Below, one piece after another: positions 1 to 5,811 of a DNA stretch of 5,843 nt. Origin of the DNA: an uncultured Calothrix sp. (GTDB lineage Bacteria > Cyanobacteriota > Cyanobacteriia > Cyanobacteriales > Nostocaceae); NCBI GenBank assembly GCA_937884685.1, contig CAKZYM010001094.1:1-5843 (forward strand). Reading direction: 5' to 3'. Position 1 is the stretch's first letter, and each line of letters begins with the position of its first letter. Below the pieces are notes generated by a model, which saw only the letters and a list, made by a program, of their open reading frames with translations, was not told the DNA's origin and ran no database searches. Position numbers and translations under genes: made by a program.

Positions 1-29
1 TTTTATATACCACTAGGGTTAAGGTTCTT

Positions 30-85
30 GACTGTAAACTGTTCACTGATAACTGTTGACTGTTGACTGTAAACTGTTCACTGAT
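30..85. repeat. Heptameric tandem repeat (STRR3-like), 8 units
   Basis: Eight consecutive 7-bp units run without interruption from 30 to 85, with consensus NACTGTT. The individual units are GACTGTA, AACTGTT or CACTGAT variants, and units 1-3 are repeated as units 6-8. Read on the other strand and rotated, the unit is CAACAGT, which I recall as one of the short tandemly repeated repetitive (STRR) families described in heterocystous cyanobacteria. The last units overlap the 3' end of the minus-strand WD40 gene, whose stop codon (78-80) spans the junction of units 7 and 8. No function is evident. No stem-loop terminator is visible in it or in bases 1-29. Confidence 0.9.
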
Positions 86-3000
86 TACATAATTGTCTAT
101 CCTGAGAATCGACTTCTGTACTCCAAAGTAAATAATCTCGTACTAAATCGCAAGCATAATCAATAACTTTATCGCTATCAATAACTTTTTCTAGATTCCA
201 CACCATTAACTTATTGTCTTCGCTTCCAGAAACAAGTTTTTTTCTGTCGGGGGTAAATTCTACATCCCAAACAGCACCTTTATGTCCTTGCAAAGTTGTG
301 ATTAACTTCCCATTTGTGTTCCACAATTTAATTGTATTATCACCACTAGCTGAAGCAATCATATAATCTTGCTTATTATTATCAGAAGACTTTATTGGGG
401 TAGAAAGAAATGCGACTCCTCTAATATCAGTCTTATGTCCTCGTAAAGTACTAATTAATTCACCATTACGCTGCCAAAGTTTAATATTTTCATCTAAACT
501 AGCAGAGGCAATCATCTTACCATCAGGGCTAAATGCAATTGCTACAACCGTATCGAAATGACCTGAAAAAGTATTTAAAAGTTTACCTTGACGGTTCCAT
601 AATTTAATTGTTTTATTTTTACCACCAGAAGCAATAATATTACCGTCGGGACTAAAAGTAACTGCTCGAATAATTCCTTGACCTGTTTTAAAGGTATTTA
701 ATAAAGTACCGTTAATATCCCATAATTTTACGGTACCATCTTCACTTCCAGAAATAATTGTTTTACCATCTGGACTAAAAACTACCGACCAAACAGCAGC
801 GGTATGTCCTTTTAAAACACGTAATTCTTTACCTTCAGTATTCCATAATTTAATTACATTATCATTACCTGCAGAAGCAATTATTTGATTATCCGGACTA
901 AAATTAACATCAAGAAATCCTCTAGATATACTGGGAATGCTTTGAAGTAGTTCACCATTACGATTCCAAAGTTTTATGGTGCTATCATCGCTAGCTGAAG
1001 CAATAGTTTTTCCATCGGAGCTAACAGCAACTTTAATTATTCCATTTTTATGGCCGTGAAGAGTTTTGACTAAAGCATTATCTAAATTCCAAAACCTGAT
1101 GGTTTCATCTTCACTAGTCGAAGCGATAGTTTTTCCATTAGGACTCCAAGCTAATCCACGGACTCTACCATTGTGCCCTTTTAAAGTTTCTAATAAAACC
1201 CCATCTGTGTTCCACAATTTAATCGTATTATCCCAACTAGCAGAAGCAATTTTTTTTCCATCTGGACTAAATCTAACTTTCCATATTCCAGAAATATGAT
1301 TTTTTAAAGTATTTATTAACTTTCCATCTTCTACTTGCCAAATTTTAAGCTTATTATCCATACTTCCAGAAGCAAGCTTTTTACCATCTGGGCTAAAATC
1401 TATTGAAGAAATATCATTTATATGAGCTTGAAAAGTCCGGATTAACTTTCCTTCGATATCCCATATCTTAATAGTTTTATCAGCACTAGCAGAAGCAATA
1501 TTTTTACCATCCGGACTAAAGTTAACTGTATTAACTAAATCTTTATGAGCTTTAAAACTATGTTTTAATTCTCCGTCATCGACATTCCATATTTTTACAG
1601 TCTTATCGTAGCTACCAGAAACAATAGTTTTACTATCCGGACTCCAAGCAACCGATGTAACTACATTTTGATGACCTTGCAAAGTTTTTAATAGTAAACC
1701 TTTTCTACTCCAGATTTTAATTACCTTATCTCTACCAGCAGAAGCAATAAATTTTCCATCTGGACTAAAAACAACAGTTCTTAAAGCATCTTTATGACCA
1801 ATTAAAGTTTTAAATTTTATACCATTAAGATTCCAAATATGAACTGTATTGTCTCTATGAGCAGTAGCAATTACTCTACCATCTGGACTAAAATCCACAG
1901 CCCAAACTTGAGAAGAAATTCCAGCGATTCGGTTATATTCAATTGCTGTAAAAATAGCTTTATTTAAAGCACTTTTAACAGACTTTTTTGTTTTAGAATC
2001 AACTCTACCAAACCCTTTTGTCTGCTGATTTGCCTTTAAACCTTGAATCAGTGAATCCAAACGTTTTTCTAATACAAATAATGCTTCAGATGAAGTCGCT
2101 GTGGCTTTGATTTCGCTCAATTTTGCTTGTCGATAAGCTACAAATGTAATCGCAGCTAATGTACTGACAATAATCAAAGCACTGCTAACAGCAAACAGCA
2201 AAGAATTTAAACGTGCTGCACTTTTTTCTTCTGCTTTTAACTGTTGTTCAACAGCTCTAAATCTTTGTGCTTCCAAATGCTCCTGAGTTTCCTTGTTATC
2301 ATACTCTTCCGAATCTGTAAGAAATTGATAATCCAAATCGCTTAAACTTTTTCCCTGAGTCCATTTTTTCGCATCTCTTAAAGCTTGTCCTCGTAATAAT
2401 CGCGAAGTATCTATTTTATTTGAAGCAATCCAAGCATCGAAAGTTTGAGAATAAGGACGTAATAAGCTAAGTTTCTTTGCAACCCAATTTAAATCAAATA
2501 CTTGTTCGTAAATGCGATTTTTGACTTTGAGTAAATTATTCTCTTTAATAACTAAACCAGATAAAAATAATTCCGCTTGCTCTTTACTAATATCTGCCTC
2601 AACTTCCATACCTTGTAAAATTTGCTGATATATACCTAGCAATCTTCCCGCTATCTTTTGCTGAAGAATTCTATCTCTAATAGTTCTTAAATGCTCGGGT
2701 TCATCTTGAGATTCCCAATTATGAATAATCGCTTTTCTTACTAATTCTTTTACTTCAATTTGAGTATTATCTTCCGATGTTGGAATCACCCACTCTCCAT
2801 TTATTATCATTTTACAAAGTTTTTGAGTGAGAAATGGCTGTCCGTTAGTCCAATATAATATTTCTTTTAAAAAAGTTTCAGGATTATTGACTTTTCCTTC
2901 TAAACCTGTAACTAAATTTTGCGATTTTTCAAAAGTAAATCCCCGTAGCTGTATCGGTCTTCCAATATTAAATGGAGTACGATTTTTATCCGCAATTAAA

Positions 3001-3599
3001 TCGCTGGGTGCAGCAACCCCAAAAATCGCAAAAGTCAAACGATGATATTCCGGATTTAATGCTCTTTGGTTATAGCAGAAGCGTATTAAAGCAAATAAAT
3101 CATCTACAGGAAAATCTAAACTTAGAATACTATCAATTTCATCAATAAATATAATTATTTTATCTTCTGGAAACTTGACTAAAAGTACATCTTCGATAAA
3201 ATGACTCAAACGCTGAAGTACTGATATATCTTCCTCTTCACGCCACCAAGATTTTAAGTTAAACTTACCAAATAAGTGAAACCCTCGCCATAATTCAGCC
3301 ACAACTCCTTTGTACCATTGAGCATGAGTTACCTGTTCGCTGCCAACACAACTCAAATCCACGGTAGTACATTTATACCCTTCTTCTTTAAATATATGGC
3401 TAGTACGTACCATAATTGAAGACTTACCCATCTGTCGGGAGTTAAGCACGTAGCAAAACTCTCCAGCTTTTAAAGCTTGATAAAGTTCATCATCAGCCTG
3501 ACGTACTATATAACAAGCAGCATCATTTTCTAAACTACCACCGACCTGATATTGATAATCAATTATGTTTGAGTCTTTAACATCTTTTATATAAGTCAT
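78..3599 (-). CDS. Membrane-anchored AAA-like (STAND-type) NTPase with 14 WD40 repeats
   Basis: A 1173-residue protein, probably a signalling or scaffold NTPase. Residues about 13-380 are an AAA-like domain of the type called AAA_35. It opens with the family's YQVGGSL stretch, has a P-loop (SRQMGKSS, 54-61) and a Walker B (IIIFIDEID, 148-156), and keeps a conserved NGQPFLTQKLC (252-262). Residues 380-430 match a linker common in cyanobacterial homologues (RPYSQ, RLLRGQAL, LSDLDYQFL). A charged, probably helical segment (436-462) precedes one hydrophobic helix (464-489). Fourteen WD40 repeats of about 41 residues follow (roughly 562-1135). The tail (1147-1171, CDLVRDYL and DRQLC) resembles the usual C-terminus of such proteins. 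The ATG at 3599 fits the family start; no Shine-Dalgarno is seen. The final two codons and stop lie in a heptamer repeat. The ligand and output are unknown. There is no N-terminal effector domain. Confidence 0.93.
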   Translation of the reverse strand: MTYIKDVKDSNIIDYQYQVGGSLENDAACYIVRQADDELYQALKAGEFCYVLNSRQMGKSSIMVRTSHIFKEEGYKCTTVDLSCVGSEQVTHAQWYKGVVAELWRGFHLFGKFNLKSWWREEEDISVLQRLSHFIEDVLLVKFPEDKIIIFIDEIDSILSLDFPVDDLFALIRFCYNQRALNPEYHRLTFAIFGVAAPSDLIADKNRTPFNIGRPIQLRGFTFEKSQNLVTGLEGKVNNPETFLKEILYWTNGQPFLTQKLCKMIINGEWVIPTSEDNTQIEVKELVRKAIIHNWESQDEPEHLRTIRDRILQQKIAGRLLGIYQQILQGMEVEADISKEQAELFLSGLVIKENNLLKVKNRIYEQVFDLNWVAKKLSLLRPYSQTFDAWIASNKIDTSRLLRGQALRDAKKWTQGKSLSDLDYQFLTDSEEYDNKETQEHLEAQRFRAVEQQLKAEEKSAARLNSLLFAVSSALIIVSTLAAITFVAYRQAKLSEIKATATSSEALFVLEKRLDSLIQGLKANQQTKGFGRVDSKTKKSVKSALNKAIFTAIEYNRIAGISSQVWAVDFSPDGRVIATAHRDNTVHIWNLNGIKFKTLIGHKDALRTVVFSPDGKFIASAGRDKVIKIWSRKGLLLKTLQGHQNVVTSVAWSPDSKTIVSGSYDKTVKIWNVDDGELKHSFKAHKDLVNTVNFSPDGKNIASASADKTIKIWDIEGKLIRTFQAHINDISSIDFSPDGKKLASGSMDNKLKIWQVEDGKLINTLKNHISGIWKVRFSPDGKKIASASWDNTIKLWNTDGVLLETLKGHNGRVRGLAWSPNGKTIASTSEDETIRFWNLDNALVKTLHGHKNGIIKVAVSSDGKTIASASDDSTIKLWNRNGELLQSIPSISRGFLDVNFSPDNQIIASAGNDNVIKLWNTEGKELRVLKGHTAAVWSVVFSPDGKTIISGSEDGTVKLWDINGTLLNTFKTGQGIIRAVTFSPDGNIIASGGKNKTIKLWNRQGKLLNTFSGHFDTVVAIAFSPDGKMIASASLDENIKLWQRNGELISTLRGHKTDIRGVAFLSTPIKSSDNNKQDYMIASASGDNTIKLWNTNGKLITTLQGHKGAVWDVEFTPDRKKLVSGSEDNKLMVWNLEKVIDSDKVIDYACDLVRDYLLWSTEVDSQDRQLCNQ
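195..1916 (-). repeat. Array of 14 WD40 repeats (two probable seven-bladed propellers)
   Basis: In the protein the repeats end at tryptophans 589, 630, 671, 713, 754, 796, 837, 878, 919, 960, 1001, 1042, 1093 and 1134, giving a period of 41 residues (123 bp). The typical unit reads GH, then FSPDGK, IASAS, D, TIKLW. Fourteen repeats fit two seven-bladed propellers. Blades 1, 9 and 11 lack the GH dipeptide, and blades 4-6 have AH or NH instead. Blade 13 carries an insertion of about ten residues. The units differ substantially from one another, so this is not a recently homogenised array. It most likely forms a protein-protein or ligand-sensing surface. Confidence 0.93.
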
Positions 3600-3607
3600 T
3601 TAGTTAC

Positions 3608-3622
3608 AGAGAATAATTCTCT
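3608..3622. promoter_or_regulatory. Perfect 7-bp dyad just upstream of the WD40 NTPase start
   Basis: AGAGAAT (3608-3614), one central A, then ATTCTCT (3616-3622) form a perfect inverted repeat. It ends 9 bases before the ATG of the minus-strand NTPase gene, so it would lie in that gene's 5' leader. It could be an operator, or a small hairpin close to the ribosome-binding region. No Shine-Dalgarno is visible there. A role is inferred only from symmetry and position. Confidence 0.35.
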
Positions 3623-3701
3623 ATTGATAACTATAAAAATTGTAGATGATTAAGTAATAATCTGCGTCAAGTTAACAATCATCATGAAGATGAATTACTG
3701 C

Positions 3702-3720
3702 TTAAATGATAATCATAGGA
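3702..3720. promoter_or_regulatory. Fur-box-like dyad in the divergent intergenic region
   Basis: The 11-bp dyad ATGATAATCAT (3706-3716) is identical to the core of the classical 19-bp Fur box. In the full 19-bp frame I count 12 matches; the outer bases diverge. It lies about 87 bp upstream of the first VOC gene and about 103 bp upstream of the WD40 NTPase gene, where it could affect either promoter. AT-rich cyanobacterial DNA produces such matches by chance, so this is only a candidate. Confidence 0.3.
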
Positions 3721-3726
3721 AAATAT

Positions 3727-3749
3727 CAATAATTATTTTGCAATAATTA
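3727..3749. repeat. Direct repeat CAATAATTA, 14-bp spacing
   Basis: CAATAATTA occurs at 3727-3735 and again at 3741-3749, starting exactly 14 bp apart. This sits 58-80 bp upstream of the first VOC start codon, where an activator or promoter would act. A spacing of two times seven also fits a decayed heptamer repeat. TTGCAA at 3738-3743 overlaps the second copy and could be a -35 element, but no well-spaced -10 follows it. Confidence 0.3.
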
Positions 3750-3806
3750 GTTGTTGAAATCGTATTGTAAAATGAACAAGATATCGGTTATGAAAATTGG
3801 TAAATC

Positions 3807-4349
3807 ATGAAAGATTTTCAACTACAAGGAATAAATCACATTGCTTTAGTATGTAAAGACATGGCGCGTACAGTAGATTTCTATACAAATACTCTAGGAT
3901 TAAAATTAATTAAAACTATTGCTCTCCCTGACGGTGGACAACATTTCTTCTTTGATATTGGTAACGGTGATGCTTTAGCTTTTTTCTGGTTTCCTCAAGC
4001 CCCAGAAGCTTCACCAGGAATAGCTTCAGTAAATCCCGATGGTCTAAGCACAGGGAATATTGCTACCGCTCATGGTTCCTTAAATCATCTAGCATTCAAA
4101 GTCCCTTTGGAAAAAGTTACAGAATACAGAGAAAAACTTAATAGCAAAGGTATTCAGACAACGCCAATTTTACATCATGCAGATGTCCCTTCTGGCTATG
4201 TTGCAGAACCCGATGCAAGCACCTTTATTTCTTCTTTTTATTTTTTCGACCCGGATGGGATATTATTAGAATTTGCTGCAAATACCCGCAATTTAGGTAA
4301 TCCAGAAAAAGATATTCAACACCAACCAAAAACATTTTTAAGTAACTGA
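3807..4349 (+). CDS. VOC-fold metalloprotein, glyoxalase / extradiol dioxygenase-like
   Basis: A 180-residue vicinal oxygen chelate (VOC) protein with two beta-alpha-beta modules (about 8-63 and 90-158). Module 1 opens with INHIALVCKDM followed by TVDFYTNTLGL; module 2 opens with LNHLAFKVP and closes with FYFFDPDGILLEF. The expected metal ligands are present: His11, His94 and Glu155. The module-1 position where glyoxalase I has a Glu lies in a hydrophobic strand (ALAFFWF), so the set looks like a 2-His-1-carboxylate site, as in extradiol dioxygenases. A Pro/Ala/Gly-rich insert (64-92) joins the modules, and a polar tail (161-180) follows. It is probably cytosolic, with no signal peptide. The ATG at 3807 sits the usual distance before the first ligand. 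The substrate is unknown; related proteins are usually annotated only as VOC or glyoxalase family. Confidence 0.92.
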   Translation: MKDFQLQGINHIALVCKDMARTVDFYTNTLGLKLIKTIALPDGGQHFFFDIGNGDALAFFWFPQAPEASPGIASVNPDGLSTGNIATAHGSLNHLAFKVPLEKVTEYREKLNSKGIQTTPILHHADVPSGYVAEPDASTFISSFYFFDPDGILLEFAANTRNLGNPEKDIQHQPKTFLSN

Positions 4350-4363
4350 TCTAATTGATTATG

Positions 4364-4392
4364 TTGTTTTAGACTTGACCAATTTTTATAGA
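4364..4392 (+). promoter_or_regulatory. Possible promoter for the second VOC gene
   Basis: TTGTTT (4364-4369) and TATAGA (4387-4392) are separated by 17 bp, a reasonable match to a sigma-70-type promoter. Transcription would start only a few bases before the ATG at 4406, giving a nearly leaderless message, which fits the absence of a Shine-Dalgarno in the run of T before the start. Read-through from the upstream VOC gene is equally possible across this 56-bp gap. Confidence 0.2.
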
Positions 4393-4405
4393 TTTTTTTT
4401 AATAT

Positions 4406-4798
4406 ATGTCTTTTCAATGTACCGAAGCTTTTGTGGCTCTTGCTACTCATAATTTTGAAGATTTAGTTAATTTCTACACTCATTTTTTGTCTCAAAATCC
4501 CAGCAATCATATCAATAATGTCTATGCTGAATTCCAGCTTGCAGGTCTAAAAATAGGAATTTTTAAGCCTCAAGAATCTCACCTTTCCGAATTCAACGAT
4601 TCCTTTAAAAGTGCCATGAGTTTATGTTTAGAAGTCAAAGATTTAGAGCAAGTGATGTACCATCTTGAATCTTTAGGTCATCCTCCCTTTGGCGAAATTA
4701 ATAACGCTTCCCACGGTAGAGAAATTTACGCTTATGATATTGATGGTAATCGAATTATTCTACATCAATCGCATTCAGGTCAAAGGTTGAAAAGTTAG
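4406..4798 (+). CDS. Small VOC-fold protein lacking metal ligands
   Basis: A 130-residue VOC-fold protein following the first VOC gene in the same direction. The fold is visible from FVALATHNFEDLVNFYTHFL (9-28), the strand LKIGIFKP (48-55), SLCLEVKDLEQVMYHLESLG (72-91), and the closing DIDGNRIILHQ (111-121). Compared with its neighbour, the three metal positions are Phe9, Ser72 and Ile118 instead of His, His and Glu, so classical metal-dependent chemistry is unlikely. It may bind a ligand or partner instead. From memory, similar short proteins with ASHGREIYAYD near the C-terminus occur across Nostocales, so it appears conserved rather than decaying. The reading frame is intact. No Shine-Dalgarno is visible; the ATG at 4406 gives a normal family length. 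The function is unknown. Confidence 0.88.
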   Translation: MSFQCTEAFVALATHNFEDLVNFYTHFLSQNPSNHINNVYAEFQLAGLKIGIFKPQESHLSEFNDSFKSAMSLCLEVKDLEQVMYHLESLGHPPFGEINNASHGREIYAYDIDGNRIILHQSHSGQRLKS

Positions 4799-4802
4799 AT
4801 TT

Positions 4803-4832
4803 TTGTTGATTGAGAATTGAATCATATATAGT
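4803..4832 (+). promoter_or_regulatory. Possible ylqF promoter
   Basis: TTGTTG (4803-4808) and TATAGT (4827-4832) are 18 bp apart in the gap after the second VOC gene. A transcript starting about 4839 would have a leader of roughly 65 bases that includes the heptamer repeat. TACAAT at 4844-4849 is an alternative -10 but has no good -35. No clear terminator hairpin separates the VOC gene from ylqF. Confidence 0.25.
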
Positions 4833-4860
4833 TAATAGTCCGCTACAATTTGTCATAGAT

Positions 4861-4895
4861 ACTTGCTACTACCTACTTGCTACTCGCTACTCCCA
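4861..4895. repeat. Heptameric tandem repeat (consensus ACTNNCT), 5 units
   Basis: Five 7-bp units (4861-4895) begin ACT; four fit ACTNNCT (ACTTGCT, ACTACCT, ACTTGCT, ACTCGCT) and the last is ACTCCCA. This resembles the STRR class of cyanobacterial repeats but differs from the unit at 30-85. It ends 8 bases before the ylqF ATG, where a Shine-Dalgarno would normally lie. A TTG at 4877, in frame with ylqF, is part of the repeat and is an unlikely start. Confidence 0.8.
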
Positions 4896-4903
4896 TCTTA
4901 ATT

Positions 4904-5794
4904 ATGTCCATAACTGAAAATTATAAATTAAATCTAATTCAATGGTATCCCGGTCATATTGCTAAAGCTGAAAGACAATTAAAAGAGCAGCTAAAGCTCG
5001 TTGATGTAGTCTTAGAAGTAAGAGATGCTCGGATTCCCTTATCTACTAATCACCCCCAAGTGTCCGAATGGATTGGAGATAAAGCTCGGATATTGGTAAT
5101 GAATCGCTTAGATATGATTTCATCGCCAGCTAGGGAATTGTGGACGGATTATTTTCGAGCAAATAATCAAGTTCCTATTTTCACCAATGCTAAACAAGGA
5201 AAAGGGGTCAATGGAGTTGCAAAAGCAGCACAATCTGCTGGAAGTGCTGTTAATCAAAGACGAAAAGAGCGGGGAATGTTACCCCGTGCCATCCGTGCTG
5301 TGGTAATCGGTTATCCTAATGTAGGAAAATCAGCTTTAATAAATCGTTTGCTGGGAAAACGTGTAGTACAATCAGCCGCTCGTCCCGGTGTAACTCGTGC
5401 TTTGAGATGGGTAAGAATTTCCAAGGAATTGCAATTACTAGATGCTCCCGGTGTCATTCCTCTAAAATTGGAAAACCAGGATGCAGCTTTAAAATTAGCG
5501 ATTTGTGACGATATTGGAGAAGCATCTTACGATAACCAAAAAGTAGCAGCAGCATTCGTAGATTTAGTTGGAGAAATACAAGAAAATGCTCCCGAAATTT
5601 TACCAGAAAATCCATTTTTATCTCGCTACAAACTTGAATCAACAGTATATACCGGAGAAGAATATATATACGCTTTAGCCGAACATAAATATCAAGGTGA
5701 TGTAGAGCGGAGTGCAAGAGCTATTTTAACCGATTATCGTAAAGGAAATTTAGGTCAATTTCCCTTGGAAGTACCTGAATCAATTAATAGTTAA
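4904..5794 (+). CDS. ylqF: Ribosome biogenesis GTPase YlqF (RbgA)
   Basis: A 296-residue circularly permuted GTPase of the YlqF/RbgA family, which in Bacillus subtilis acts late in 50S subunit assembly. The N-terminal WYPGHIAKA (14-22) is a family signature. GTPase motifs come in permuted order: G4 as NRLD (67-70), G5-like TNAKQG (94-99), G1 GYPNVGKS (136-143), G2 Thr164 in RPGVTR, and G3 DAPG (180-183). The C-terminal part (200-285, CDDIGEASYD onward) is the helical RNA-binding region. Length is close to the roughly 280-residue B. subtilis protein. I chose the ATG at 4904 rather than the in-frame TTG at 4877, because the nine extra codons lie largely in a heptamer repeat and the ATG gives the usual short lead-in to WYPGH. 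G4 has Arg in place of the usual Lys, which I recall as common in cyanobacterial versions. The last codons and stop lie in another heptamer repeat. Confidence 0.95.
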   Translation: MSITENYKLNLIQWYPGHIAKAERQLKEQLKLVDVVLEVRDARIPLSTNHPQVSEWIGDKARILVMNRLDMISSPARELWTDYFRANNQVPIFTNAKQGKGVNGVAKAAQSAGSAVNQRRKERGMLPRAIRAVVIGYPNVGKSALINRLLGKRVVQSAARPGVTRALRWVRISKELQLLDAPGVIPLKLENQDAALKLAICDDIGEASYDNQKVAAAFVDLVGEIQENAPEILPENPFLSRYKLESTVYTGEEYIYALAEHKYQGDVERSARAILTDYRKGNLGQFPLEVPESINS

Positions 5795-5811
5795 AAGTTA
5801 ATAGTTATCAA
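5784..5811. repeat. Heptameric tandem repeat (consensus TTAATAG), about 4 units
   Basis: The units TTAATAG (5784-5790), TTAAAAG (5791-5797) and TTAATAG (5798-5804) are followed by a degenerate TTATCAA (5805-5811). The stop codon of ylqF (5792-5794) falls in the second unit, and its last two codons (Asn, Ser) are also repeat-derived. This is a third, different heptamer family in the window. The tract is short and AT-rich, so it is less certain than the one at 30-85. Confidence 0.6.

Noticed and set aside
1066..1299. Plus-strand open frame opposite the WD40 array
   Set aside because: It is antisense to strongly coding repeats, and its product mirrors the repeat period without any recognisable domain. 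The same applies to the plus-strand frame at 2827-3045 and the minus-strand frame at 5454-5717.
3621..3634. Thirteen-base match, inverted, to sequence after ylqF (5801-5813)
   Set aside because: In AT-rich DNA a match of this length is expected about once in a window of this size, and no longer repeat or mobile-element end surrounds it.
3639..3670. Minus-strand promoter TTGACG with TACAAT for the WD40 gene
   Set aside because: Both boxes are good, but the 20-bp spacer is too long for a normal sigma-70 promoter. The alternative -10 TATAGT (3630-3635) has no convincing -35.
3679..3693. Small hairpin TCATC / GATGA
   Set aside because: A five-base-pair stem with an AT-rich loop, no T-run and no clear position relative to a gene.
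3684..3746. Twenty-codon plus-strand ORF in the divergent intergenic region
   Set aside because: It has no ribosome-binding site or coding character, and such short frames are expected by chance.
3738..3768. Promoter TTGCAA with TATTGT for the first VOC gene
   Set aside because: The spacer is 19 bp and the -10 is weak in a very AT-rich stretch, so it is not separable from chance.
4877..4903. Extended ylqF N-terminus from TTG
   Set aside because: The nine extra codons lie mostly in a heptamer repeat, and the ATG at 4904 gives the family-typical N-terminus.
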